Source: Actinomycetota bacterium
GTDB lineage: Bacteria; Actinomycetota; Acidimicrobiia; Spongiisociales; ZC4RG35
NCBI GenBank assembly: GCA_022615295.1
Contig: JAKEHF010000039.1
Coordinates: 1-14,283, forward strand
DNA length: 14,283 nt
Direction of reading: 5' to 3'
Under the pieces are notes generated by a model. It saw nothing but the letters and a program-made list of their open reading frames with translations. It did no database searches and was not told the DNA's origin. Shown here piece by piece: positions 6,626 to 12,582 of this stretch. Each line of letters begins with the position of its first letter. The stretch's first letter is position 1. Made by a program: the position numbers and the translations under genes.

Positions 6626-7036
6626 TCACATGTCGTCTCTGGTCTCGTCCATCTCCTCATCCACGGCGTCATCCATGTCGTCCGCCGCCTCTTCGGCCAT
6701 GTCGCCGGTCTTCTCGACGGCCTCGGCCATGGCGTCACCGGCGTCCTGTGCCATCCCGCCCATGCCCGAGGCGGGGGCCATCCCGGAGGTCCTGTCGGCC
6801 ATCTCTCCGGCGGCCTCAGACGCTCCGCCACCGCCACCCGACATCCGCTCCCTCACGGTCTCCACCGCCTCACCGGCGGCCTCCTTGGCCTTGTCGACAA
6901 AGGGCGCCGCCTTCTCGGCCATGTCGTGGGCGGCCTCCTTGGCCTTGTCGACATACGGTGCCGCCTTCTCGGCCACGTCGCCGGCCGTTTCCTGTGCGGT
7001 GCCGAACCACTTCTTCAGGGTGTCCATGAAACCCAT
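6626..7036 (-). CDS. Small alanine-rich LEA-like coiled protein with acidic Met-rich tail
   Basis: A 136-residue hydrophilic protein without cysteine or membrane segments. The N-terminus MGFMDTLKKWFG resembles the opening of small actinobacterial proteins of the MT0933 antitoxin-like type and of group 3 LEA-like proteins. Residues 20-37 and 38-55 are an almost perfect 18-residue tandem repeat (DVAEKAAPYVDKAKEAAH and DMAEKAAPFVDKAKEAAG), forming an amphipathic lysine/alanine/glutamate helix. A GGGGG linker (67-71) leads to a methionine- and acid-rich tail ending DETRDDM. Proteins of this composition often protect cells during desiccation or other stress, but this function is inference. The ATG at 7036 is supported by a purine-rich Shine-Dalgarno (GAGAGGAAG), one of the few clear ones in the window. 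It lies 43 nt after the SNase gene and 10 nt before the aminotransferase gene. Confidence 0.75.
   Translation of the reverse strand: MGFMDTLKKWFGTAQETAGDVAEKAAPYVDKAKEAAHDMAEKAAPFVDKAKEAAGEAVETVRERMSGGGGGASEAAGEMADRTSGMAPASGMGGMAQDAGDAMAEAVEKTGDMAEEAADDMDDAVDEEMDETRDDM
6872..6979 (-). repeat. 54-bp tandem duplication within the LEA-like gene
   Basis: Two adjacent 54-bp units (6979-6926 and 6925-6872 on the minus strand) encode the 18-residue repeats. They differ at only about seven positions by eye, several of them synonymous or conservative (Tyr to Phe), which suggests a fairly recent in-frame duplication under continued selection on the protein. Confidence 0.8.
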
Positions 7037-7040
7037 TCGT

Positions 7041-7071
7041 TCTTCCTCTCGCGGGTTGGGTACGCAGGCTA
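7041..7071 (-). promoter_or_regulatory. Possible promoter and Shine-Dalgarno of the LEA-like gene
   Basis: On the minus strand TAGCCT (7071-7066) fits TANNNT, and a start of transcription about 7 nt later would leave a leader of roughly 20 nt. That leader ends with GAGAGGAAGA (7050-7041), a strong ribosome-binding site 4 nt before ATG by its last base. This contrasts with the leaderless layout at most other starts here. No convincing -35 was seen, and the gene could equally be read through from the SNase gene. Confidence 0.35.
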
Positions 7072-7079
7072 GTCGGCCC

Positions 7080-7850
7080 TCAATAGCGGTATCGAGAGAC
7101 CACCCGGCCCCTCTCGTCGAGGAGGAGGGCCATGTCGCCGTCGTTGTTCCACACCGGCCCTCCACCCGGCTCCCAGCCTGAGTCGGCGCTGGTCACGACT
7201 AGACTCTCACCTGGCTCGAGGACCACGTCGTCGAATCGGTGGCGGTGCCGTGACGATTCGTCACGAAGTGACCAGCCGGCGAGATCGACAGCCGTATCCC
7301 CACTGTTGATGACCACTACGCGCTCCCCGCCCAGGTCCTCCCCGTCGGGTCCCGGGGGGTCGTTGACGACCTGGTCGATGATCACTGCAGGTGCCTGGCC
7401 CACGCCACAAGCGCCCCAGAGACCGAGCCCGTCCCGGTATGCCCTCTCCTCCGCCTCGATCATCGTGGTCGGATCGCCGGAATCGGGTGTGGTGGCGATC
7501 GCCAGGCCCTCGGTCACGAGCCCGAGGTTGATCGAGACCTCGCCCCTCCAGACCACGGCGAGGAGCCGTCCGAACTGGTCCTCACCTTTCGTCGTCAGCC
7601 TCACAACGGCGCCGAGGACTGCGGTGGTGAGACTCTCGGTGGCCTCAGTGTCGTGACACTCCCCGTTCTCCGGGGCGTTGAGACCGTGGAGACGGACATC
7701 GATCCGCCGCCCCTCGGTCTCCACCTCGATGGTGTCCCCGTCATAGACATGCGTGACCATTGCCGTCAACTCCCCGGTGGGTGCCGATACGTCGGGTGTA
7801 GTGCAGGAGACCAGGACGAGGACGGTCGCCAGGAGGCGGTGCCGACTCAC
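7080..7850 (-). CDS. Secreted lipoprotein: staphylococcal nuclease-like domain fused to lamin-tail domain
   Basis: A 256-residue protein. The N-terminus is a lipoprotein signal (basic SRHR, hydrophobic LLATVLVLV, lipobox LVSC with Cys16), so it should be anchored outside the cell membrane. Residues about 28-146 are a thermonuclease (SNase) domain: VYDGDTIEV (35-43), VRLHGLNAPENGEC (52-65), DQFGRLLAVV (91-100). Catalytic Arg53, Glu61 and Arg95 are present; the calcium-ligand Asp40 of the staphylococcal enzyme corresponds to Asn58. I believe an NAPE form also occurs in actinobacterial relatives. Residues about 155-256 are a lamin-tail domain (LTD): VIIDQVVNDPPG, LAGWSLRD, LEPGESLVV, and VWNNDGDMALLLDERG. 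The likely role is cutting extracellular DNA or RNA, with LTD as a binding module. GTG at 7850 is preferred over ATG at 7868 because of a -10 box 7 nt upstream and a better signal peptide. The gene is divergent from the sugar dehydrogenase gene. Confidence 0.87.
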   Translation of the reverse strand: MSRHRLLATVLVLVSCTTPDVSAPTGELTAMVTHVYDGDTIEVETEGRRIDVRLHGLNAPENGECHDTEATESLTTAVLGAVVRLTTKGEDQFGRLLAVVWRGEVSINLGLVTEGLAIATTPDSGDPTTMIEAEERAYRDGLGLWGACGVGQAPAVIIDQVVNDPPGPDGEDLGGERVVVINSGDTAVDLAGWSLRDESSRHRHRFDDVVLEPGESLVVTSADSGWEPGGGPVWNNDGDMALLLDERGRVVSRYRY

Positions 7851-7857
7851 AAAACCC

Positions 7858-7873
7858 AACCTATACATAACCT
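7858..7873. promoter_or_regulatory. Overlapping divergent leaderless promoters between two lipoprotein genes
   Basis: Only 29 bp separate the GTG at 7850 (minus) from the ATG at 7880 (plus). On the minus strand TAGGTT (7863-7858) is 7 nt before GTG; on the plus strand TAACCT (7868-7873) is 6 nt before ATG. Both fit TANNNT, and both transcripts would start at or next to the start codon. Any -35 contacts must fall inside the opposite gene's first codons. I see no strong -35 on either side. Confidence 0.5.
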
Positions 7874-7879
7874 GGGGCG

Positions 7880-9040
7880 ATGCCACGTCGATTCTTGACG
7901 ATCGGTCTGGTGCTGCTGGTCGCCGCTTGCGCCACCACCCAGGAGCCTGCTCCGCTCCCCACCACTACCACAGGCACCGCATCGACCACCACCACGACGG
8001 ACGTCTCGACTACGACGACACGGGCCGCGACCACCATCACCCTGGCCCCGCTCGGCTCCCTCGCCTATGAGCCGGTGGCCGAGATGAACTTCCCCATCCA
8101 TCTCGTCCCCTGGACGCCGGGCTTTGAGATGATCGCCACCAAGGACGGCCGGGTCTGGCTCTACGACGGGTCGCAGGTCTCGGAGACACCGGTGCTCGAT
8201 ATCACAGACCAGGTGAGGAACGAGGGGGAGCGGGGTCTCCTCGCCCTCGCCGTGCACCCGACCGACAGCAACCGGGTCTTTCTCCACTACTCGGCCAACG
8301 ACGGCGACACCGTGGTCTCCGAGTTCACCTGGGACAACGGGGCGCTCGTCGACGAGGAGGTCCTGCTCCGCCACGACCAGCCGGCGTCCAACCACAACGG
8401 GGGGATGCTCCAGTTCGGCCCCGACGGACTCCTCTATCTGGGCCTCGGTGACGGTGGCGGGGCCAACGACCAGTTCGGCAACGGCCAAAACCCCAACACC
8501 CTTCTCGCCGGGCTGGTGGCGATCGACATCGATGGCGGGGCCGACCCGGTCAAGGTGGCCTTCGGTCTCCGCAACCCGTGGCGTTTCTGGATCGAGGACG
8601 ACCAGGTCTACATCGCCGACGTCGGCCAAAACGCCTATGAGGAGGTGACGGTGGCCCCCCTCCAGCCCGGGATCAACTACGGCTGGCCCGTCACCGAGGG
8701 TCTGCACTGCTTCCGTCCCTCCTCGGGCTGTGACTCAGCGGGGATCACCCTCCCCGTCATCGAGGTGTCCCATGGAGACGCCGGCAGCTGCTCGATCACC
8801 GGAGGGGTGGTGTACCGGGGCGCCGCCATCCCCGAGATCGACGGTCACTTCTTCTATTCCGACCTCTGTGGCGGATATCTGCGCAGCTTCCGATATGACG
8901 GCGGGGTCACCGACGCCACCGACTGGACCGGCCAGGTGGGTGTCCCCGGCGCCGTGGTCTCCTTCGGCGTCGACGGCGAAGGCGAGATGTACGTCTTGAC
9001 CACCGAGGCGGTCCTCAAGGTGGTCCCGGTCCGCGGCTGA
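7880..9040 (+). CDS. PQQ-dependent sugar dehydrogenase-like lipoprotein
   Basis: A 386-residue exported protein of the soluble glucose/sorbosone dehydrogenase family (six-bladed propeller, PQQ cofactor), which oxidises aldose sugars outside the cell membrane. The signal peptide ends with lipobox LVAAC (Cys17). Residues 21-55 form a threonine-rich linker, and the catalytic domain follows. Family motifs: GERGLLALAVHP (117-126), NHNGG with the candidate catalytic base His172, LYLGLGDGGG (185-194), GLRNPWRF with Arg231, IADVGQNAYEEV, GINYGWP, and a C-terminal GGVVYRG and FFYSDLCGGYLRSF. Paired cysteines (HCF, GCD, SCS, LCG) in the last third suggest disulfides. The ATG is supported by a -10 box 6 nt upstream. 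The sugar and whether PQQ is made by the host are unknown. A long hairpin follows the stop codon. Confidence 0.9.
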   Translation: MPRRFLTIGLVLLVAACATTQEPAPLPTTTTGTASTTTTTDVSTTTTRAATTITLAPLGSLAYEPVAEMNFPIHLVPWTPGFEMIATKDGRVWLYDGSQVSETPVLDITDQVRNEGERGLLALAVHPTDSNRVFLHYSANDGDTVVSEFTWDNGALVDEEVLLRHDQPASNHNGGMLQFGPDGLLYLGLGDGGGANDQFGNGQNPNTLLAGLVAIDIDGGADPVKVAFGLRNPWRFWIEDDQVYIADVGQNAYEEVTVAPLQPGINYGWPVTEGLHCFRPSSGCDSAGITLPVIEVSHGDAGSCSITGGVVYRGAAIPEIDGHFFYSDLCGGYLRSFRYDGGVTDATDWTGQVGVPGAVVSFGVDGEGEMYVLTTEAVLKVVPVRG

Positions 9041-9052
9041 AAGTCCCCGCAA

Positions 9053-9105
9053 CCGTTCTGTGAAGGTTCTCGCGGAGCCCCGCGTCAAAAACCTTCACAG
9101 AACGG
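9053..9105. terminator. Perfect 16-bp stem hairpin (copy 2 of a repeated palindrome)
   Basis: CCGTTCTGTGAAGGTT (9053-9068) pairs perfectly with AACCTTCACAGAACGG (9090-9105). The loop holds an inner stem, CGCGG (9071-9075) with CCGCG (9080-9084). It begins 12 nt after the stop of the sugar dehydrogenase gene, in the gap before the same-strand HIT gene, and is well placed as a rho-independent terminator without a U-tract. The arm sequence is shared with the hairpin at 1060-1117. Confidence 0.7.
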
Positions 9106-9124
9106 GGGTGTGGGACCCCACGCC

Positions 9125-9130
9125 TAACCT
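9125..9130 (+). promoter_or_regulatory. -10 box of the HIT-EamA operon, leaderless
   Basis: TAACCT followed by 6 nt and ATG at 9137. Both hexamer and spacing are identical to the sugar dehydrogenase promoter at 7868-7873. No clear -35 box is seen, and the -35 position falls at the foot of the upstream hairpin. Confidence 0.5.
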
Positions 9131-9136
9131 TGGTGG

Positions 9137-9559
9137 ATGTCGAGCATCTTCACACGGATCATCGAGGGGGAGCTCCCGGGGACCTTCCTATGGCGTGATG
9201 ACCACTGTGTCGCCTTCCTCTCCATAAACCCGCTCCAACCCGGCCACACCCTGGTGGTCCCACGGGAGGAGATCGATCACTGGATCGACTGCCCGGCGAC
9301 GCTGCGTGACCATCTCTTCGCCGTGGCCCAGACCATCGCAAAGGGGATCGCCGTGGCCTTCCCCTCACAGAAGGTGGGGCTGATGATCGCCGGTCTCGAG
9401 GTGCCCCATCTCCATCTCCACGTCGTTCCCATCAACACGGTCCGTGACCTCGACTTCGCCAACGCCGCCACCTCGTTGGAGCCGGCGGCCCTGGAGGTCG
9501 TGGCCGGGACCATCAGGGAGGCACTGACCGCCCAGGGCGCCACCGGGGTCTCCGACTAG
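9137..9559 (+). CDS. HIT family hydrolase
   Basis: A 140-residue histidine-triad protein of the HINT/Hit type; members hydrolyse nucleoside phosphoramidates or dinucleoside phosphates in the cytosol. The start MSSIFTRIIEGELPG is the classic family opening, followed by FLSINPLQPGHTLVVPR (27-43) and the triad VPHLHLHVVP with His91, His93 (nucleophile) and His95. The length is normal. The TAG stop is followed at once by the GTG of the transporter gene, so the two are one transcription unit and probably translationally coupled. The ATG lies 6 nt after a -10 box, with no Shine-Dalgarno, which indicates a leaderless mRNA. The physiological substrate is unknown. Confidence 0.93.
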   Translation: MSSIFTRIIEGELPGTFLWRDDHCVAFLSINPLQPGHTLVVPREEIDHWIDCPATLRDHLFAVAQTIAKGIAVAFPSQKVGLMIAGLEVPHLHLHVVPINTVRDLDFANAATSLEPAALEVVAGTIREALTAQGATGVSD

Positions 9560-10390
9560 GTGGGTGTCTTCTTCGGGGGGCTGAGCTCCCTTTTCTACGG
9601 CGTGGCCGACTTCGTCGGCGGCGAGGCGTCACGGCGGGCCCCGGCCCAGGCGGTGGTTCTCAGGGCCGGTTTCGTCTCCGCCCCGGCGATCACCGTGGTG
9701 GCACTGGTCCTTGGCGGCGAGGCTGCGGTGAGAGATCTCGTCCTTGCTGTGGCCGCGGGGACCCTGGGCGCCTTTGGGCTGGTCCTTCTCTTCACGGGTC
9801 TCGCCAAGGGGCACGCTGCCGCGGTGGCCCCGGCTTCGGCGGTTTTCGGCGCCGTGCTCCCGGTGGCGGCGGCGGTGATCCTCGGCGAGCGGCCGAGCAC
9901 CCTGGCCTGGGCCGGGGTCATCCTGGCGATCCCCTCGATCGTCCTCTGCTCATGGGCGGCCGAGCCGGGCGACGTCGCCTTCGGTGGTCTCGGGTACGGT
10001 CTCCTTGCCGGTCTCGGATTCGGGGGCTACACGACGGTGATCAGCCGCACCTCCGAAGCCTCCAACCTCCTCCCCCTGGTCCCGGCCCGTCTCGCCCTGG
10101 TCCTCGTGGTCCTCCTCATGGCCGCGGCCGGTCTGTGGAGGCTGGGTGCGGTGAGGTTGGCGCCCGCCGGGATGTCCTCCCTGAACGGGATCCTCGACGT
10201 CGGCGCCAATGTCACCCTCCTCCTCGCACTCCGCTTTGGGTCACTGGCCCTGGTTGGGGTGGCCGCCTCGCTCTACCCCGGAGTCACGGTGATCCTGGCC
10301 CGTCTGATAAACCGCGAGCACCTCCGGGCGCGTCAGGTCGTCGGTCTGGCGCTCACCCTGGTGGCTTTGGGAGCCATCGCCGCGGGCTGA
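9560..10390 (+). CDS. EamA-type (DMT superfamily) transporter
   Basis: A 276-residue, strongly hydrophobic protein with about ten predicted membrane helices, in keeping with the drug/metabolite transporter superfamily and its two EamA repeats. Typical features are GGLSSLFYGVADFVGG in the first helix, GLAKGHAAAVAPASAVFGAVLPVAAAVI with the following GERP at the end of repeat one, and the matching LVGVAASLYPGVTVILARLINRE plus LRARQVVGLALTLVALG in repeat two. Substrates of such exporters (amino acids, nucleosides and others) cannot be read from sequence. The GTG start directly abuts the HIT stop codon with zero spacing, indicating coupled translation. It ends with a TGA TAG double stop, 6 bp from the end of the convergent peptidase gene, leaving no room for a separate terminator. 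Confidence 0.88.
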   Translation: MGVFFGGLSSLFYGVADFVGGEASRRAPAQAVVLRAGFVSAPAITVVALVLGGEAAVRDLVLAVAAGTLGAFGLVLLFTGLAKGHAAAVAPASAVFGAVLPVAAAVILGERPSTLAWAGVILAIPSIVLCSWAAEPGDVAFGGLGYGLLAGLGFGGYTTVISRTSEASNLLPLVPARLALVLVVLLMAAAGLWRLGAVRLAPAGMSSLNGILDVGANVTLLLALRFGSLALVGVAASLYPGVTVILARLINREHLRARQVVGLALTLVALGAIAAG

Positions 10391-10396
10391 TAGGAC

Positions 10397-11887
10397 CTAT
10401 CGGGACTTGGCGAGACCACCCAGGTCGGAGCCGATGAGTGTGGCCCACAGATCCACCCCGTACCAGAGGTTTGCCACCCTGACGTTCTCGTCGGCGGCAT
10501 GCTGGTTGTTGTCGTGGTTGGCAATGGGGAGGATGACCACCGGGGCATCGAGGTGGTCCTCGAAGAGATACAGGGGCAACGACCCGCCAAAGGTGGGCAG
10601 CGCCACCACCTCCTGTCCCGAGGCGGTGCGACTCGCTGCGACGAGCTCGGCGGCCAGGGCCGAGCCCATCGGGACCCTCACCGCCCGATAGCCCGGGTCA
10701 CGGACCATGCGGGCGAGCCGACGATGGGCCCTCCTCTCCTCGGGGGTTGGCTCACGGTCGAGCACGTGCCAGCCCTGGTTGCGGAGATGGGTCTCCACAC
10801 GATCGAGCATGCGATGGGGGTCGTCGCCCGCGGCGAGACGGATGTCCACCGACGCCGTGGCCTCGGCGGGGATCACATTGCGCGCCTCCCTGCCCACCGA
10901 GGCCGCCCGAAGTCCTCGGACGTTGAAGGTGGGTCTGAGCAGGGCCTCCACGTAGTGGGGGTCGTCGGTGTCGGCGGCGGCGAACCCCAGCTCCTCTCTC
11001 AGGGTCTCCTCCACGGGGGGCATGGCGGCGATTGCGGAGCGGTCGGTGTCGGCGACGGGCAGCGTGTCGTCGTAGAAGCCGTCGATGACCACCCTCCCCG
11101 TCTCGTCCTTGCATCCGGCGAGGAGTCGGGCCAGGTCCTGGGCGGGGTTGGGGACCCAGTTGCCGTAGTGCCCCGAGTGGAGCTCACGGTCCGGGCCATA
11201 GACGGTGAGCTCGAAGCCGGTGTAGCCGCGAACCCCAAAGGCAACCTGGGGCAGCCGGCTTTGATGGACGGGACCGTCGCAGAGAAGCCAGGCGTCGGCG
11301 ACAAGTCGGGGCGCCAGCTCGGTCATGTAGCGGCCGAGGTTGGGGCTGCCCGACTCCTCCTCGCCGTCGAAGAGGAAGACCAGGTCGATCCGCCGCTCGA
11401 TCCCCGCCTCGGCCAGGGCGTCGACGGCGGCCAGGATGGCGGCGAAGGGGGTCTTGTCGTCAGAGGCGCCCCGGGCATAGATCCGCCACTCCGGGTCGAT
11501 GGGGTCGCCGGGCCCGGGCGGATCGACCGTCGTCCCACCCTCGTGCCACGGAGCCGTGGCGATGGCCGCGGCGAACGGGTCAGTGGTCCACTCGTCTGGA
11601 GCCACCGGCTGGCCGTCATAGTGGACATAGACGCCCAGGGTGGCGGTGGGGGAGGCACACCGCAGCTCTCCGATGACCACGGGACCGGCTCCCTCCCCCT
11701 CCACGACCTCCATCACCGCCTCCCGTCGCCGGAACCGCTCGGCGAGGTCCTCGGCGTTGCGCCGGAGATCGCCGGTCGACCCGATGACGTTGGGGATCCG
11801 CAGCAGATCGATGAAATCGGCCAACACCTCCCAACCCCGCTCCTCTCGGTGACGACGGGCTGCTTCGAGCCCGGGGGGAAGGGTCAT
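10397..11887 (-). CDS. M20-family metallopeptidase (dipeptidase/deacylase-like)
   Basis: A 496-residue cytosolic M20 family hydrolase, similar in layout to CNDP/PepV-type dipeptidases and related amidohydrolases, using two zinc or manganese ions. Visible ligands: VHYDGQP with His89 and Asp91, RGASDDK with Asp143/144 bridging the metals, the base and ligand pair in FDGEEESGS (Glu176/177), and His463 in the closing NNQHAADEN. Between them is the lid/dimerisation domain containing ELHSGHYGNWVPNPA, as usual for this family. The length of about 450-500 is normal for the larger members. The ATG at 11887 lies 10 nt after the stop of the PEBP lipoprotein gene, so they are probably one operon; the longer open frame to 12115 is a shadow of that gene. 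The substrate is not known. It converges on the EamA gene. Confidence 0.9.
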   Translation of the reverse strand: MTLPPGLEAARRHREERGWEVLADFIDLLRIPNVIGSTGDLRRNAEDLAERFRRREAVMEVVEGEGAGPVVIGELRCASPTATLGVYVHYDGQPVAPDEWTTDPFAAAIATAPWHEGGTTVDPPGPGDPIDPEWRIYARGASDDKTPFAAILAAVDALAEAGIERRIDLVFLFDGEEESGSPNLGRYMTELAPRLVADAWLLCDGPVHQSRLPQVAFGVRGYTGFELTVYGPDRELHSGHYGNWVPNPAQDLARLLAGCKDETGRVVIDGFYDDTLPVADTDRSAIAAMPPVEETLREELGFAAADTDDPHYVEALLRPTFNVRGLRAASVGREARNVIPAEATASVDIRLAAGDDPHRMLDRVETHLRNQGWHVLDREPTPEERRAHRRLARMVRDPGYRAVRVPMGSALAAELVAASRTASGQEVVALPTFGGSLPLYLFEDHLDAPVVILPIANHDNNQHAADENVRVANLWYGVDLWATLIGSDLGGLAKSR

Positions 11888-11897
11888 CTCTGGGTCT

Positions 11898-12497
11898 TCA
11901 GCGGTAGAGACCGGTGAGACTGGCCTCGGCGAGGACATGGCCCTCCATGGCCTCCAGGACTGCAACCTTGGTCGACCCCTCGGGGAGGCCGAGGGCAGTG
12001 TCGAGGGCGTAGACCCGGTGGATGTAGCGGTGGCTCCCCGAGGGCGGGCAGGGGCCTCCGTAGCCGGTGGTGCCGAACGAGGTGATTCCGTCGACACCGA
12101 GGTCGGCCACTCCACGCGGGATCTCGGTGACGGGCTCGATGTCGAAAACCACCCAGTGGTCCCAGGTGCCCAGTGGAGCGTCGGGGTCGTCCATGATCAG
12201 CACCAGGCTCACCGTCCCCTCGGGCAGGCCGCTGATCGTCAGCGGTGGGGACACGTTCTCCCCGTCACAGGTGAACTCGGCGGGGATGGTGTCTCCCTCG
12301 GCGAAGGCGGTCGAGGTGAGGTTCATTCCCTCCGCGGTGGTCCCGGTGACGCCGGTCGTTGTGGTGCCGGCGGCCGTGATGGTTGTGCCGGTGGCGGCCG
12401 TCGAGGTCGTCTCGTCGGCCACGCTCGTGGTGGAGGCCGATTCGCCGGCACAGGCGACGACGAGGGTGAGGACGGAGACGACCGAGAAGTGTCTCAC
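11898..12497 (-). CDS. PEBP (YbhB/YbcL-type) lipoprotein
   Basis: A 199-residue exported protein. The signal peptide ends with the lipobox LVVAC (Cys16), followed by a threonine-rich linker to about residue 55. The rest is the phosphatidylethanolamine-binding protein fold of the bacterial YbhB/YbcL branch: EFTCDGENVSPPL, MDDPDAPLGTWDHWVVFDI with the ligand-site Asp and His residues, and GYGGPCPPSGSHRYIHRVYALD, the GxPPxGxHRY signature. Bacterial family members are poorly understood; eukaryotic ones bind phospholipid head groups. The start GTG is supported by a -10 box 9 nt upstream and the proper signal peptide. It is the first gene of a probable operon with the M20 peptidase, and is divergent from the HtrA gene. 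Confidence 0.9.
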   Translation of the reverse strand: MRHFSVVSVLTLVVACAGESASTTSVADETTSTAATGTTITAAGTTTTGVTGTTAEGMNLTSTAFAEGDTIPAEFTCDGENVSPPLTISGLPEGTVSLVLIMDDPDAPLGTWDHWVVFDIEPVTEIPRGVADLGVDGITSFGTTGYGGPCPPSGSHRYIHRVYALDTALGLPEGSTKVAVLEAMEGHVLAEASLTGLYR

Positions 12498-12506
12498 AGC
12501 ACCACG

Positions 12507-12512
12507 AACCTA
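12507..12512 (-). promoter_or_regulatory. -10 box of the PEBP-M20 operon
   Basis: On the minus strand TAGGTT lies 9 nt before the GTG at 12497. The hexamer is identical to the -10 assigned to the SNase-LTD gene. No convincing -35 or Shine-Dalgarno is visible, so a leaderless or near-leaderless transcript is likely. Confidence 0.45.
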
Positions 12513-12546
12513 TCAGAAGCACCGGTGAGCGCACATCTCAGGACCT

Positions 12547-12576
12547 CAGTGGGTACCACGCCACTGGGGGCATAAT
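12547..12576 (+). promoter_or_regulatory. HtrA promoter with inverted repeat at the -35 position
   Basis: CATAAT (12571-12576) differs from TATAAT at one base and stands 6 nt before the ATG at 12583. An inverted repeat CAGTGG-N8-CCACTG (12547-12566) covers the place where the -35 box would lie and most of the spacer. It is a candidate operator for a dimeric regulator, or chance. Confidence 0.4.
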
Positions 12577-12582
12577 CGATCC

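Noticed and set aside
6616..6837. Longer frame for the aminotransferase
   Set aside because: The extension overlaps the LEA-like gene on the same strand in another frame and is not part of the enzyme family.
9110..9121. Short inverted repeat GTGGG-AC-CCCAC before the HIT promoter
   Set aside because: Five-bp arms in GC-rich DNA are expected by chance, and nothing else supports an operator.
10389..10401. Near-palindrome GATAGG-A-CCTATC between the EamA and M20 stops as a terminator
   Set aside because: A one-base loop cannot close a hairpin, and the symmetry arises largely from the two stop codons facing each other.
10499..11917. 472-codon open frame on the plus strand opposite the M20 peptidase gene
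   Set aside because: It mirrors the codon positions of the high-GC gene on the other strand, has no recognisable domain, and the M20 frame carries all catalytic motifs.
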